This document shows, piece by piece, positions 26,301 through 41,300 of a stretch of 64,000 bases of DNA. The notes beneath the pieces were generated by a model, which saw nothing but the letters and a program-made list of their open reading frames with translations, had not been told where the DNA came from and made no database searches. Made by a program: the position numbers and the translations under genes. The first letter of the stretch is position 1, and every line of letters starts with the position of its first letter. Source of the DNA: Zerene cesonia (Eukaryota > Arthropoda > Insecta > Lepidoptera > Pieridae); the NCBI RefSeq assembly GCF_012273895.1, contig NC_052120.1, positions 9,545,756 through 9,609,755 of the forward strand, written 5' to 3'.

Positions 26301-29300
26301 TTGCCCATGCCGAGACGTATGGCCGCTTCGTTCACCCAAATGTTCAATTTCTCGACCATTTGGAGATACTGCTGTCTGTATTTCTTGTTGTCCTGCAAAT
26401 GTTTCTCTCTGTTCGCCAATTCGGCTGGAAGGGAAGTTTTCAGCGAGTTTCCATCTGAAATCATTTCGAGCAACGTTCCAGGAACGCCGTCGTCGTTCTT
26501 GACGGCATCTGTGATGCTTGTTAGTTTGTCCAAATGTGACTGGACATTCTTCGCCAGTGCAGCGTGTTCCACGAGTTTCTTATCGACGCTCGCGACATCT
26601 CTGTTCAGGAGTGGGCGAGAATGTACAATGGCCTCATTGTCGTGGAGCCACTGTAATATTTCAGAAAGATCCGCTGCGAGTTTCTTGTGCTCTGCCGCAG
26701 CACGTTCGTGTTCCTGCCTCTTTGACTCAACAGTGCGTCTTAATGTCAGCAATTGCTGTTTCAGGGATTGCAACAATTCTGTTATATTATTCCTATCGAT
26801 CACGGTGCCTTCAGCAGCTATTTGCTGTCCTTTATCAGTTGCAGTCGCCAGTAAAGCTTCACATCCTTGGATCTTGACGATGATATCATCATACCGCTTG
26901 ATTTTGTCTTCCAACGAATCATTAGATTTCTCAATATCGGATGTGAGTTCTGTGTATTTGGTGATAAATTCTTCAATTTCTTTAACGAGCGCGAAGAATT
27001 GTTCGCGTAACAGCAGCAGTTGTTTCAGTTTTGATATTTGATCTTCAATGGTACTCATCAAGTCATCTTGTTTTGTGAGTATGTCTTGTAAGTCATGCAG
27101 ATTACCTCCTTGTAGTTCATTGAGCATTGCTTTGTTCTTCTTCAAGTCTTCGAGGATGGATTCGTAAGCTTGTATAATCGGTTGCACATCTTCTACTTTA
27201 CTGCCAATAGGCTTGTTCAAAGCCTTTAGTTTGTTTTGAATCTCATTAAGGAATTCCAGCGCAGCAGCTATCTTAGCTGCAGCGTCTTTGTATTCCTTAA
27301 TATGCTTGAGTAGAATATTCTTCTTGTCGTGAATCATGGCATTGATTCTTGCGAATCTATCTGAGAGAACATTGACTTGTTCCTTAAGTTGTAATTTGTT
27401 TGAATCCGACAGAGAGTCCATGATGTCTTTCGATTTATCCTTAATTTTGTTTATATTCTTTTCGACATCTTCAGCTTCCTTACTTAGCTTCTCAAACTTA
27501 GCCAACTGTTCTTCTAAAAGTTGGAGACTGGTTGTTCTAAGCTCTGGTGTAGCTGCCACTTCAGCTTCATTCAACCAGCTCTGGCATTTCGCGACATCCG
27601 TCTCAAATTCATTTCTAATTTGTAATAACTTGTTCAATGCAGCAAGTTTCTCATCGATGTCCACTTTAGCTGTTGTGTACATTTTACTCAAGTCTTCTAA
27701 AAGAGCTTGGAGCTTAGCACGATTCTCGTTTGAGCAGTCTTTAGACACAGCATTGCCTTGTCGAATAACTTCGTTGAGAGTATCATTTTGGAAATCATTT
27801 AAGTCTGTTTGATGTTTTTTGTGGATAGCTATTTCTTTTTCCACCTTTGCAGCTTCTAGTGGCACTGGACCACCGAGCTTTTTGATTTCTGCCAGCTTAG
27901 CTTTAAGCCAGTTTTTAGCTTTCTCCATGTCATTTTCGAGCTTCTTCCTGACTTCATTGCAGCCAACTAATCTTTCAATTTCTTGTTTGACCAGTGTTGC
28001 CAGTTGTTTCTGTTTAGATGACAGTTCAGATAATTCAGCCTCAAGTTGCATTTGCTCGGATGGTTCTAATTCAGCCTGAATATTACTGACCTTCTTCTCT
28101 AGAGAGTCAATAGCTGTTTTCTTGCTGTCGGTTTCTTTCAGGAGGTTGGCCATTTTCTTTTGGCGTTCCTTAACTGATTTGCTATCATATCCGAGTGGCT
28201 CAGGATGCTGAATGTTATCGATTTCCTTCTGCATCCATTCGTTTTGAGCAGCAACTTCGCTCTTCGTACCATCAATGGCTTTGTATGTTATTTCAAGCAT
28301 TTGTAGTTTCCGTTGTATGCGCTTACCGATGTCATTGTATCTTCTCTCAACTGACTTGATCTAGGAAGAAGAAAAAGACAAAATTAATGATTATTCACTA
28401 TTAATTTAATTATTCAAAATATTTTTTTTATATAAAATTGATTTTAATAAGAAAAAATAACATTTAAGTAAACCATGTTTGTCTTTTGTATTTACCTGTT
28501 CCTCAACCTGCTGTGACTCCAGATTACTGACGATGTTGATAACTTTGGACCCAATAGACTTTATGTTGTCCACTTTGTCTTTTCCAGCTTGTCCAAACTC
28601 TGCTGACAATTCTTTGAGAGCATTAAGTTTCTGAGGACAGGGCAAACCCGATCCCTTATCAGCCAAGCACATTTTCTTGAGTACTGCGTCAAACCAATCG
28701 TGAATTTCTTGGCATTTGTGACGGAAATCGTCAATGACTCCTTGGTTACCCTTTTCTCTTTCGATGGCTTTAAGAATAGCTTGTTCTAATTCATCCAACT
28801 CTTCTTCTAGGTTAATTTCATCTTCCAGACCTACAACATAATAAAATATCGTAAATAAGGATATTTATAACAATATACATACAACATGAGAACACAGAAT
28901 GCAGACTCTACCTTCAGTTGGTATTTCAGTTAATAATCTGTTTCTCTTCTCAGCCAACGAAGCTAGAGCATCATTCATTGCAGCCATGTCTTGCTTAGCA
29001 GCATCAGGGCGTAGTTTAGATGGATTCGATAGCCAATCGTTAGCCAAGGCTTTATTAACATTGATCCAATCTTGGATCTCTGACACTTGTTTCATTGCTT
29101 CTTCCATTCCTTGAACCGCCTCTCTTAGTGTCTCTAGATGACTTTGTACCTGCATATATAACACTGTTTTAGTCTAAATAGAAATAGATGTTTAACGCTC
29201 GTGTACAAGTGAGCAAAAAATGCAGCGTGTTTGTGATATCAACTCTCCTANNNNNNNNNNNNNNNNNNNNNNNNNNNNNNNNNNNNNNNNNNNNNNNNNN

Positions 29301-32300
29301 NNNNNNNNNNNNNNNNNNNNNNNNNNNNNNNNNNNNNNNNNNNNNNNNNNNNNNNNNNNNNNNNNNNNNNNNNNNNNNNNNNNNNNNNNNNNNNNNNNNN
29401 NNNNNNNNNNNNNNNNNNNNNNNNNNNNNNNNNNNNNNNNNNNNNNNNNNNNNNNNNNNNNNNNNNNNNNNNNNNNNNNNNNNNNNNNNNNNNNNNNNNN
29501 NNNNNNNNNNNNNNNNNNNNNNNNNNNNNNNNNNNNNNNNNNNNNNNNNNNNNNNNNNNNNNNNNNNNNNNNNNNNNNNNNNNNNNNNNNNNNNNNNNNN
29601 NNNNNNNNNNNNNNNNNNNNNNNNNNNNNNNNNNNNNNNNNNNNNNNNNNNNNNNNNNNNNNNNNNNNNNNNNNNNNNNNNNNNNNNNNNNNNNNNNNNN
29701 NNNNNNNNNNNNNNNNNNNNNNNNNNNNNNNNNNNNNNNNNNNNNNNNNNNNNNNNNNNNNNNNNNNNNNNNNNNNNNNNNNNNNNNNNNNNNNNNNNNN
29801 NNNNNNNNNNNNNNNNNNNNNNNNNNNNNNNNNNNNNNNNNNNNNNNNNNNNNNNNNNNNNNNNNNNNNNNNNNNNNNNNNNNNNNNNNNNNNNNNNNNN
29901 NNNNNNNNNNNNNNNNNNNNNNNNNNNNNNNNNNNNNNNNNNNNNNNNNNNNNNNNNNNNNNNNNNNNNNNNNNNNNNNNNNNNNNNNNNNNNNNNNNNN
30001 NNNNNNNNNNNNNNNNNNNNNNNNNNNNNNNNNNNNNNNNNNNNNNNNNNNNNNNNNNNNNNNNNNNNNNNNNNNNNNNNNNNNNNNNNNNNNNNNNNNN
30101 NNNNNNNNNNNNNNNNNNNNNNNNNNNNNNNNNNNNNNNNNNNNNNNNNNNNNNNNNNNNNNNNNNNNNNNNNNNNNNNNNNNNNNNNNNNNNNNNNNNN
30201 NNNNNNNNNNNNNNNNNNNNNNNNNNNNNNNNNNNNNNNNNNNNNNNNNNGAATTATATAACAAAATTGTAATTAATATACGGATACAGCATTTTGTAGA
30301 GAATAAGCCTTACCCTGCTATCCAACAGTTGCATTTTCTCCGTGAACTCGGGTGCTTCGACATTCTTTAGCAAAGCGTCGACGCGGGCGCTACCCACTTC
30401 ACTTACATGTTTCTAAAGACAAACCATGCATCACAACAACAGTGCGGGTTAGTGTTGAATACACGTGAAACCATGAACAAATAAAGTCCGTTAGAACTTT
30501 TTCGAAATAGATTTTTTTCATCGTTTTTATGGCTTCTACCAAGAAAAAGTAAGTTTAGTACATGTTGGTTTCACGTGATACTTTGTGCACGAGTGTTTTA
30601 CATAACATCAAACACAGTGCCTAGTGTCTTTATTATAGAAACCATCAATTCAGTTCAGGCAATATAAGAAATAAATTTTTTTTTTACTTCTTAAAGCCTT
30701 AACCGAAAGACAGCGAACATTTTATCAGCGATAATTTTTTCAGGGATTTTCGCTAAATAGCTTTAAATGCTTATAGATTTATCGTTGATAATATGTCCGC
30801 AATACCAGGTGCAAAAAAAAACATTGCCAACGAAAAGCATTTGATTTTACCAAACTACCACTATCTACCACTTCAAGTGTTAATATTTACACGTCTTACT
30901 TCTTGCGATAGTATATTTACTCGTTGGTTCTGTGTTTTTTCGGACCTGGCAATCTTAAAAGCTTTTGTTAATATGTCTTTGAAAAAAAAACATTATTAAT
31001 ATGAAACTCGCTTGATATTAAAAGTGAATGCGAGGAATTAAGTCATTAATATTAAATTTCATGTAAGAAATGATATAGATAAAAGTTCAAAATAAGTTAT
31101 ACCATGGATTAATATTTCAATGGTTTAGAGAAGCCTTTTCGATAATTTCAATCAGCTACAGAACTAGCACAAATTCACCATTCATCTATAATCAAAAATA
31201 TTTATGATCGATTCAGACATTATTAGACAGCAAAACGAAACTACCGAAAAACTTCCCGTAAATCCATTCAAAAACGACCATCAAAAAAAAGCGCATTCAC
31301 AACGCCTGCAACAGATCCGCGGCCAGGATGTTCGCGGTGGCCCTAAGTACCTGGTCTATCAGGTCTTCAAGTCTCGCCCTCACGTGCAGCTCCCGCGGGG
31401 GGATAGGGAGGGGAGCGGTGTCCGCGGGGGAGGAGGGGCGGGACACGGATGCTGCGGCCGCTGAGCACGCCGCTACGGCCGCTGACAGCCGGCTCTTCTC
31501 GGTTTGGAGACGGTTGTGAAGGCCCTGGTGGAATAATCCGATGAAACATGAAAAATGGGTAACTGCTGTTATCAGATTAGACATTAGAGAGAACAACTAG
31601 AGTTTCCACCTAGGAACTGCATTCAGAAATGGTGGTAAATTATTTCTTTAATGTATTACGGTGATTCAATAGTGAGCCAATGTAGACTACTTTGAGTGGA
31701 ATGAAATAATGTTTGAGTTTGAATTTGATACACAAAAGAATAATCATTTATTGCTAAACAAATACCTAAGTTTATAGATTCCTTACATAATACGTAATGA
31801 TACTTACTCTAGCCTTCTCCAGTAAGTCACGTCCATGCGCCAGTCCATCGACAGGCACATCCAGCTCTGTAATCGCCGGTTCGCATTCGTCCAAGTTATT
31901 CAAAATGCTCTCCAAAGTGTCTTCGTATTCCTTGAATTTCGCCAACCCCTCTCTTAATCTACGTTCAATCTGTAGAGCAGTGGCCAATAAGCTCTTGTGA
32001 CTATCATTCACGTTCTTTAGCTGTTTTCCAACCGTGTCTCTTATTGAAGGCGTTGTAGCTTCATATCTTTCTATTTGAGCTCGGCCTTTAGCTTCTAGAT
32101 CATCAAGAGTCGATTGATACTTCTGAATATCATCCAGTAATACTGCGTGTTGAGCCAATTGCTCTTCTGTTTGCTCTCTGTTTGAGATGTAAAGAGAATT
32201 GTGTGCCATAAGCTGGAAGGAAATTTGCAGCAGCCATTTCTCAGTATCTTGTAGGGATTGATGGTAGTGATTGTAATCTTTAATTTCAGATTCCAATTCC

Positions 32301-35300
32301 GCTTTCTTAGCAGCGCACTTCGCTCTCAATGCATTGCATTTCTGTTCGATTTCAACGACAGCCTCTTTGACTGCCGGCTTTCTTGCCCAACTGCTTAATT
32401 GATTGGCTTCGCATCTAATGCGATCTAGTTCAGGCATCTTGTTATCTATCTCTTCTTCAATATGTTTATATTTCTCTAGAAGCGTTTTCATTTCCCCTAA
32501 TTCACCACCGGTTGGGGGAACTTTGTCAAGATTTTGTTCGGTATCTTTAATCCATTGGTTCATCTTGTTCTTAGAATCTTCGAAGTCTTCCCACTTGCAA
32601 ATGGCTGCTTTCAGTTGTGCTGTTATTGAATTCAAATCGATCTTGAGTTGATCCCAGCTTTCTTGTAAGACTTTAACGTCGTTTCTTAAGGCGTCTTGTT
32701 CTTCAGGTGGTGTGTTGTTTAGAGCCTTTTTGAATGCTTCTTGTAAAACAACTAATAAGTGATGCCCTTCAGTCATTCTGTTACTGACAAGTTTGACAGT
32801 ATCGAGTTTATCTTTAGTTGTTTCGATATCACCTACGCCTATTGAATCATGGACTGTACCGTGGGCAGTCTCCAACCATTGCTGTAAGTCTTCTTTAGCC
32901 TTAATGAACTCAGTATGGTCAGATAGGTTCTTTTCACCGTTAGATACAAGACCTTGTATCTTCGTCAAGAGAGACGTGTACTCAGTCTGTAGGTTAACAG
33001 TTTTATCGCGAACCCAAGCGCAAGCGCTGAGCTCCATAAGATTTTCACATCTATCGTTGAGTTCTTCTAGAACGTGTTTATTAGCTAACGCCTGAGCCAG
33101 TAAATCCTGTTGGAAAATAAACAAAAATAACAAAAATTCAGTAACAAGAAATAAAAGTTAATGAATACTTCAAGATTGACTATGTGATATGATATGGAAT
33201 ACTTACGCGACACTTTTCAAGGTATTCCGGTGTGATTTTGTCGACCTTTTGCACTGTACTCAATTTGCCATCAAATTCTTTCACCCATTTGGTCATCTTT
33301 TCGGAAGTTTCTAAGAAGTCTGACCAGGCAGAAATACATTTTTCTAGTAATTTCTTTGTGTCTTTGCAGATCTGTTGCAAGTTCTCCCATTCGATCTTCA
33401 ACTGCTTAATTTCTTGATTGATATTGTCCTTGCCTTCGTTTCCTGTAGTTTCTAGTACAGCCTCACTGAGCGAAACAGCCTTTTCTAACAGAGCTTTGCC
33501 TTTGGGCAGAGAATTGATGATTTTGTTGACTTTCTTCAATTTCTTCTGCACCTCTTCCTTCTCGCCGTGCGAATCAGCGCATTGTTGGATTTCGATCTTA
33601 CAATTACGTATCCAGTCATAGAAGTTATCGTAAGATTCTTTGTATTGAATGTGAGAGTTGACATAGTCCTCCAGTTTCTAAAAAAATAAGAGATATTTAT
33701 GAGCATATGTTATGTTGAATTTTAAAGAGAAAAATAATGCAGACATACTTGAAAAAAAAAAGAATAAATAGATACTTACACCAATCATATCGTTGACAGT
33801 TTTCTTAATATCATCGTAGCGTTGAAGAGTGTCTTCAAAATCTTTAGTTTTCAATGATGCATCCTCTTGCAGTTTCTCGTTGAGTTTATTCACCAAGTCC
33901 TTGTGGGAATCGATATCCCTGTTGAATGTTTTAAATTTCTCCAACTTAGCTTTCTTCTCTGACAGGTCATTGAGGAGCGAATCGTCGGATTGAATCTTCT
34001 GATCGATATCATCCAACCATTCTACTAGAACTTTATGCACCTAAAATATAAAGGAGTAAATTTAATCATTATATTTGCCGGTGTAACTATATTCGTAAAA
34101 GTTGAATTTTTAACAATTCCCTCAACTCGGTACGGTCATACTGAACAATCTTTTTTCGATTCTATGCGTCTATACAAATATTACGAATCTGAATAGTTTG
34201 TCTGAATCATCGTATCTCAGATGCTGCAAGTACGATTTTTTAAGTCTATAAGGTGCTGCCTATAGGATTGGAGTATCAATGAATAATATAATGAAACTTA
34301 CCTTTGTAATATCGTCAAACTGAGCTGCTCTGTTGGTCAACTTATTGCGAACATCCTGCAAGTCTGCAATGAGCTTATCAAACTCTTGTTTCAAATTATC
34401 CGTGTCCTCTTGAATCTTTGCAGCGCCAGCCTGTTCGGTGTTCATGATCACCTTTTCTTTCAATTCGAGTAAATATCTCAGTTTATTTTGTCCCTGTTCT
34501 AGGGATTGACGCAGGAGTTTCACGGTGTTGAGTTTGTTATTGACCTCTTGTAAAGTGTTTGGTATTTGGGCACATTGGTTCAACTTCTCCCGAGTTCTAT
34601 CGAGCCAATCTTGACATTCACCATAGAGAGCGTTGTGTTGTTGGTGTTCCTTGAAATAAAAAGGGCGTTGCTTTATTATGTGTAAAAACCAAAGCTTATC
34701 CAACACATATCTCAGAATCGATAAAAGATCGAGTGAATATAAATCCAACCCTACCCAGCTACCAACAGAATCCTATCTACAAATGGGAACAGATTTTTTG
34801 TTGAAAATTTTAAGAGAAAAGTGATTTTTAGAGATGCATAATTACATTTTCAAACAACAACTTACTTGGTAGTGCAATTCCAAACGTTTCATAACTTCCT
34901 TGGCAAGCGACAACAGCGCGTTGTACTTGGTTGTAAGTTGTGTGATGCCGTTGGAGATCCTTGTATCAGCGCATGTTTCTAATAGAGTCTGCGCGCGCAT
35001 GTTCAATTTGTCCAGCTCGGCTTGCCAGTCGAACAGCGTTTGTAAATGACCCTGAAAATATGATACTTTAATATTTCCCTACATAGTTATATATATATTT
35101 GTACCGACCTTTTTGTCTATTAATGCTACATGCCACTCAATTATTCAATTCAATTTCAGTCAAGATTATGATTTCTGATGAATCAATTCCCTTTATTTCA
35201 AAAACAATATAAAATGATATGTTATACCTTTTATTCGTTTTGTTTATTATTATTTTCATAATATAATAGAATTGAACTTACTTGGAATTCCTCAAGAACA

Positions 35301-38300
35301 ATTTTCTTTTGCTCAAGGTTATTTTGCAATTTATTGAAGGATTGTACTAGTTTCTCAGTCTTCGACAACCATTCCAGGGCTTCCTTGTAATGCTCTTCGT
35401 ATTCTGTCCATTTAACGATACCACCTTCGATTAAGGCTTTAGTATTGTTTAGCTGCTCACTAAAATATTAATATATATTGCGTAAGTTTATCAAGTTTAA
35501 GAAAATTAGCAAGATATATATTATTAGAAAATATATGTTTAAATACTTACACATAAGTATCGTATTCCTCTTGCATAAGAGCCACTTCCTCTTCAATATC
35601 CTCTCTATCCTCATCATCAGCAAGCCCACAGGATATTTCCCCTTGCTCCAATGCCTTCTGTAACTTCGCTTGTCCCTCCGGTAGTTCACTTTCCAGAACT
35701 TTCAGCTGCGATATCTTACTACTTAACGACTCCTTGTCACCTGTCGCATCTGAACATTTTCCTAACCTCTCCTTAGCAGCTCTTATCCATTGGACAAAGT
35801 CGGAACCAGCATCAATGAATGCTTGATGTTGTTCCACAGTTTCTTTCTGTTTTTCGTACAAATCTTTAGCTTGTTTCGATAAGCTCTCGTATTTGCTGGT
35901 AATCTCGGATGCGGGAGCTTGTTGCATTAATTCTGAAGCCTTAGATGTAACAGACTGAATCATGGGCTCAAACGAAACGATATCCTGAACAATATTGTTT
36001 GTTTGACGTAGGGTGGCTTTTCTCTCGCCAAGGCTGAGGCCTGCCGTGAGACCCGCGAGGCGATCTTGACCCTTCTTTGATTTGGCAACTTTTTGTTCAC
36101 AAACCTCTTGCAATTTTGCTTCTCTATCGGATATCCATTGCTGTAACTGGGAGTAGCTAGAACTGTAATCAGCCCATTGTAGGAGTGCCGTTTCCAGGTG
36201 AACTTTAGCGGTCGTCATTTTCTTCACAAGACGGTCCCATTCGTTTTGTAGTTCTTTGATTTCTGTGTTGATTTTATCTTTTCCATCTGATCTGGTATTT
36301 CTCAATACTTTTTCACCACTATTAATTGTAGCATGTACCAAGTTCTGTCCTTCTTCACGGCGTTTCAGTAGATCTTCAATTTGTTCTAAGCGTTTCTGTA
36401 GCGCATCTTTACTGCTATTACTTCCAGCTTCGCTACCACTACGTGTAATTTCCCAGGCGTCATCAATCCATTTCTTTGTTTTAGCGTAATTATCATCATA
36501 AGCTTGGTGTTGTTCATAATTGTTTTCAACTTTCTTTAAGACATCATTGGCCATATTGACTAGAACTTGGTATCTAGAATTCAAATGCCTGAGCTGATTA
36601 TTAACGTATGTGTCCAAATGCGATGAAAGTAAACCAGCAGCCGATGCATTGAAATTATCAATATCTGATTTACCTTTATTTAACTGATCAACTATTTCTT
36701 TAACTTCATTCACTTGACCACCCTTTTCTTTTGCAGTTCCCAGTAATGCAACTTTGTGATTTTTAATGTGGATTTCTTTTTGTTGCAACCAATCTGAAAG
36801 TCTCTCGTATTCATCCTTGTACTCTCTCCATTGATTTACAATATCCTCTAATTGACTCTTTTGTTGTTTGATCTCATTAAATAGATGGTCGAAACTTTCT
36901 TTCAAGGCTTTCATTTCATTTTTAATAACTACTTGGCCATCTGGCGATGTGCTAGCAAGAACGACTTCACCAGTATGTTGCAAATGCTCTAGAAGAAGCT
37001 CTCCTTGGGCTTGTTTATTTATTAATGCGTCAAGTGGTGCTACAGAATTTTCAATGGCAAGTTTGTCACTCAAAGGTTTAGATTTTAACGATGGCACCTT
37101 TTCTCTTGCTCTACCCAGCCACTGAATAAGTTCATCGTGAGCTTCTTTGTACAGTCTGTGATCTTTATATTGTTCTTCGCGATCAGCCAGCAACTTTTTA
37201 ATTTTATCGTATAATGAATCAAATTTATTTAATGTTTCTTGAGCTTTAGACGCTACTTGATTTTGTTGACCACTGGCTAACATTTCAGACGCTTTAGCTT
37301 TAAGACTGTCCACATCTAAGCGATCACACCGGGCTTTTTCTTCGACTTCTTTCAGTTTTTCAAGTTGAGCTCTTTTATCAGACATAGACCCTTCAAATGG
37401 TGTTAGTTCTGCCAGCATATTTTCTAACCAGGCATTACTCTTTTCAACGAGTTGAATTTGTTCCAAAAATCCGGCCCATTTTGTTACGGAATCGTCTAAT
37501 AAATTCTTTGTTTCAATCATTCGTGACAATAATGCAGACCATTGTTCTTGTAGAGCTACTAATGCATTATTGATAGCTTCGTGTCCAGTCGGTGCGGTAT
37601 TTGCCATGACATTTTGAGCTAATTCAACTAAAGATTGAACCTTTGTAAAACCTTCATCCTTTGTAAGTAATAAGTTTTGTATCAATACTAATTTTGTTTC
37701 CAGATCGTCTTGAGAACACGAGCTAAGATCAGCGCAAAAATCTAACTTATCCCTTAATTCTTCTATCCATTGAGAACATTCAGTCACGTTGCTGGAGAAT
37801 TCTTGGTGCGTCTTAACATATTGTTGCCACCTGTTTGTGAGGTCCTTGACTTTTTGACACAGCGTTTGATATTTAACTGTAAGATCAGATATTTGAGATC
37901 CACGTGGGCCTAACATGCCTGTGTACAAGTGTTGCGCTCTTTCAGTTATATTATCAATTTCAAGTTCTTTTGCACGCACCTCACCTTGCAATTCTTGGAA
38001 TTTGTTATACTGTTCTTGCTTTTCAGGTAAAGTTGCCTTAAGATCAACACCATGAATCTGGTTATCGGTATTTCTTATCCACGCTAAGCACTGATCTTTC
38101 ATGTTTTCATATTCATTCCATTGTTGTATCTTATTTTCCAAGGATTCAATTGTCTTATTAATAAATGATACTAATCCTTCCCATTCCTGATGGGATGCAT
38201 CAATTTGATTTCTTATATTTGTTTGTCCGCTGCTTATCGTACCAGGTAGAACCTTTTCTCCAATCGTACGAATTTTATCAATGCGGTTTTTCTCTTCAGG

Positions 38301-41300
38301 AAGTGTCATTTGTAGTGATTTTAACTTTTCACAATTGCTACTTAAAGCAACTCGTTCCAAATTGACGTCTCCCCAAAGTTGAGCTGTATTGTGTGTAGCT
38401 TCAATCCATTCTTGTAAGTCCATTACGGCTTTAGTGTATTGCTGATGATTATTAACAATAGCCTCATACTGTTCAACAAATGATTTAGCTCTTGCTAAAA
38501 CAGTTTCTTGTCTTTGTTTCAATTGATTGATGTTTTTCTTTATATCTTCTGTCACATCAGGCAGATTTTGAGCTCGAAGTTCCAGTTCGGATATATGTTG
38601 TTGGTGAGACAATGCATCTTGTAAATAATCCCTGTACACATTCAACTGGTTCCTCTTTTCGTCTAACGTAGCTTTCAATTCAATTTCTTTTGGAAGATTT
38701 TTCTCGGCCAAAGCAAGCCAATCTTGTACAGTTTTCAGATTATCTTCAAATGAAGACCACTTGTTCAGTTCAGAATCCAAATCTCGTTCAGCTTTCGTAA
38801 TACTATCATAAAGATTATCTACAGCTTGCTGTATATCGTGAAGTTGCTGTTCAATTATTTCTTTGCCATCTGGTGAGGTTGAAGGGTACAATTTTTCCCC
38901 TAATTCAAATGTGTTGTTCACCAGTAGAGTAGCATTACGTCGTTGACTTAATAGGTCGTTAAGACTTTCACGTTTGGCACTTATACCTTCCGGGGTATTA
39001 GATAGGCCTTTCTGACATTCATCAAATTTATGCTGAGCTGCTAGGATCCAATCAGTGCATTGTTTGTATTTCTCTTGGTAAGCATTATGATCGTTAACTG
39101 CCTGCTGACATTTCTTAACGAGTTCCTTCGCTGTAGAATGAACGGATTGGAACCGAGATGTCATTTGTTGTAGATTCATAGTAATTCTAGTATCATGACA
39201 GTTTTCGATTAGATCGCTGAACTCGTCTGTTAATTTGTCTACATCATTTTCTGCCTTTTTCAAATTGGCTGAAATTGCCTGTAAACAGAAATATTAACAT
39301 GAATACAAGCAAGTTAGAAATACATTTCTTACAATTACTACTATATTAGTATACTCCTACAAGATAAAGGTTAGATAATATAAATTGAATTATTGAAACC
39401 CCATACCGTAATAATTATTAGTGTTTGACCCTCCAATATTTTATTTTTGTTTTTATTCGACAACACCAGTATTGGACAGTAAGATTAATTAGTTGACTGT
39501 TAGACTACTAAATATAATACATAATTTAGTTATATTTTGTGATATTAGATAATAATCTACTGAAAATTAGGTTTAGATCCTACGGTGCATTTATAACATT
39601 TTTTTCGCTTTTGCCCTTACTTGATCCAATGCTTCTCCCAAACTAATGACTGCACTCAAATCAGATTCACGATTATCAATCGCTTTACTCAAATCCTGTT
39701 TAAAATCATTGAAAAATTAAATCACTTACACGCTATTTGTAATATTGGGATATAAAAATAATAATAAAAACAAAATCCATACCTGATATTTATTAAGCTG
39801 GTCTATTTTTTCTTCCAGGGTAGCCTTTGGTGTATAAGTTTTGAGACTCATTTCAGTGTCGCTTAACCAGTGCTGGAGGCGGTCATTAGCGCTATCAAAG
39901 TCAATCCATTGTTGTATTTTCTCTTCAATGCCACGTTTCACATCATGAACAGTGGTCGTAAACTTTTCTAAATCAGCCTTAATTAATCCCAGTTCTCGCA
40001 ACATACCATCCTTTCCACGCGGCGACAATTTGGCGCTATTGCTTTCAATTAAATCTGACAATATCTTTATTTTATTATTTCCAGATGGTATAGCATCAAG
40101 AAGTTCTTGCAATTTACCTAATTTGCTTTGTAGCGCAGCTTTATTACCCGTGAAATCTGACAGAAGATGTAGTCTATCCCACAAGTTCTTCTGATAATCT
40201 TGCAATGATTTTTGTTGATCAGTACATTGCTGATAAATTTCATAAGAGCTTTCATGTTTGTCTATAATGGCAGCAAGGCGAGTAGTGAGAGTGTTGTATC
40301 TATCCCATATTGATTGAATAATAGACGTAGTTTGATCACTTTCTCCCTGTGCTGATTGAATACTCACTGCTACAGTTTTAGCTTTATCAGTTACTGTCTC
40401 TATAACTCTTTTGTGAGAATATATTTCTTGAAGCAATGTTTTGTTTTTTAATATTTTACTCTTAATTTCTTGGGCGGAATTAAGGGTAGCCTTCTCTTCG
40501 TTATCGACAATTTTTTCTTTTTCGTCTAACCACGACAAAGTCTGTTGAAGAACATCTTGATAACTAGACCACTGTAATGTTTGTGATTCATATTCTCTTT
40601 GCTGTTGTAGAATGCTGTCATTAAACTTATCCCATCGTTCTCTAAGAGCTCTTATATCTGCTCGTATAGTTTCCCTTCCAGTAGCTGCCGTTTCTGGAAG
40701 AACTTTATCTCCCGCTGTCGTAAGTATAGTTATTTTATGCTCGCCATTATCTTTTTCTAACAAGAACACTTGCAATTTGTTTCCTTTACTTTCTATGCTG
40801 AGTTTGTCTTCTTTTGCTACCATTTGGGATAATTGTTCCTCAAGAGGTTTAAGCCATACGTCAAACTCGTTTTGCAATTGCAGGAATTTTTTATGGTCTC
40901 CAACTAATTCGGACCAATGCGTCACTATTTCCTTTGAGATTAAATGTAGTTGCTGGTACCGACTATTCACTTGCGTCACAAGTGGCTTTAGTCTTTCCAC
41001 ACCGCTCAGTTGTATAAGGCTGTGTGATTCATCGACAAAATTATCAATTTCTTTTTCTTTTGCATAAATAGCATTACGAAGATCAACGTATCTTTGTAAT
41101 TGTGCTTCTTTTTCTTGTAATGTTGAGCAAAGTGCTTGATCACGACACTTTGATTCCATATCTTTCAGCCATTCTGAGATAGATTCAATCGATGTTTCAA
41201 AATTATTCCAAACCTTCAACGTTTGTTTTAATTTCTGTTCTGAGGCATCAATACCTTCGACTGCACTTCGCAATTGCTCTTGTAAATTATCAATTTCAGC

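Larger units (their letters stand above)
30413..31807 (-). other. Msp300: Msp300 intron 22 containing terminal exon T1
   Basis: Between exon 22 and exon 23. It carries terminal exon T1 (31524-31297) and, at 31600-31730, a retroelement-tail-like repeat. The rest is AT-rich with no other signal. Confidence 0.8.

Noticed and set aside
26094..27041. A 315-codon plus-strand frame
   Set aside because: Antisense to Msp300 exon 26; Ser/Cys-rich translation is the usual mirror of a Glu/Lys/Leu/Ala-rich helical exon, and no domain is visible.
29188..30272. Open frames across the second gap on both strands
   Set aside because: Made of N only, with a few real residues at the ends.
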